DNA of 64,000 nucleotides from Candidatus Omnitrophota bacterium (GTDB lineage: Bacteria > Omnitrophota > Gorgyraeia > Tantalellales > Tantalellaceae): positions 1 through 64,000 of the forward strand of contig WJMH01000017.1 in assembly GCA_014728045.1 (NCBI GenBank), given 5' to 3'; not shown here. Below are more model-generated notes on this DNA. The model had not been told where the DNA came from. It did no database searches and worked only from the letters and a program-made list of their open reading frames with translations. The stretch's first letter is position 1.

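Noticed and set aside
1-64000. CRISPR arrays, tRNA or rRNA genes, insertion sequences, integrase or attachment sites
   Set aside because: None seen. The only repeats are in-frame protein-module duplications and the charged tail; the two gaps hold no transposase ends or RNA-gene structures.

Overview
The window is almost entirely plus-strand coding DNA and is dominated by two giant genes in tandem. It probably comes from an uncultivated bacterium of the PVC/Omnitrophota type. That placement is an inference. It rests on the giant genes (11,221 codons for the first, at least 8,653 for the second, which is still open at the window edge), the divergent SecA-type motor inside the first (a reported hallmark of giant Omnitrophota genes), and a neighbouring Bat (aerotolerance-type) operon with Gram-negative-style signal peptides. 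No rRNA, tRNA or universal marker gene is present to settle it.

Layout. Positions 2-1072 are the C-terminal part of a Bat-operon protein (BatC-like) with an extremely charged Glu/Arg/Lys tail. A 14-bp hairpin follows, then batD (1137-2942) and batE (2939-3712), which overlap by 4 nt. After a 308-bp AT-rich gap comes giant gene 1 (4021-37686). After a second AT-rich gap of 354 bp, with a good promoter candidate inside nested inverted repeats, giant gene 2 starts at 38041 and runs off the window.

The two giants begin with the same architecture: a basic leader, one hydrophobic segment with a shared FLFxQQ-like end, and a homologous domain of about 550 residues that remotely resembles the TraB/ChaN/Tiki fold. 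After that they diverge. Giant 1 carries a twice-repeated module (HEARE site plus calcineurin-like phosphatase, degenerate in copy 1 and intact in copy 2), long helical/coiled-coil blocks, a kinase-like segment, a SecA-like ATPase motor with intact Walker A, DEID and GRxGRQ motifs, a glycine-zipper membrane segment, about 3,700 residues rich in TPR-type helical hairpins, and an unassigned C-terminal domain.

Giant 2 carries an HExxH site, duplicated helical modules, coiled coil, an internal lipoprotein-like signal, calcium-binding loops, about eight beta-type repeats, and an inner-membrane family-2 glycosyltransferase with the full motif set ending in QRVRW. It continues with multiple membrane helices, a beta domain, a clan GH-A glycoside hydrolase (NEP and GEAG motifs), a second barrel-like region, a membrane-associated HELLH site, and a second internal lipobox followed by a Tyr-rich domain.

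Working hypothesis (inference): the pair forms one envelope machine. Giant 2 would synthesise, export and trim a glycan, and giant 1 would supply a motor, phospho-signalling and a huge TPR scaffold. The adjacent Bat proteins are also TPR-bearing membrane factors. The unresolved puzzle is topology: giant 1's single N-terminal hydrophobic segment predicts that its ATP-dependent motor lies outside the cytoplasm.
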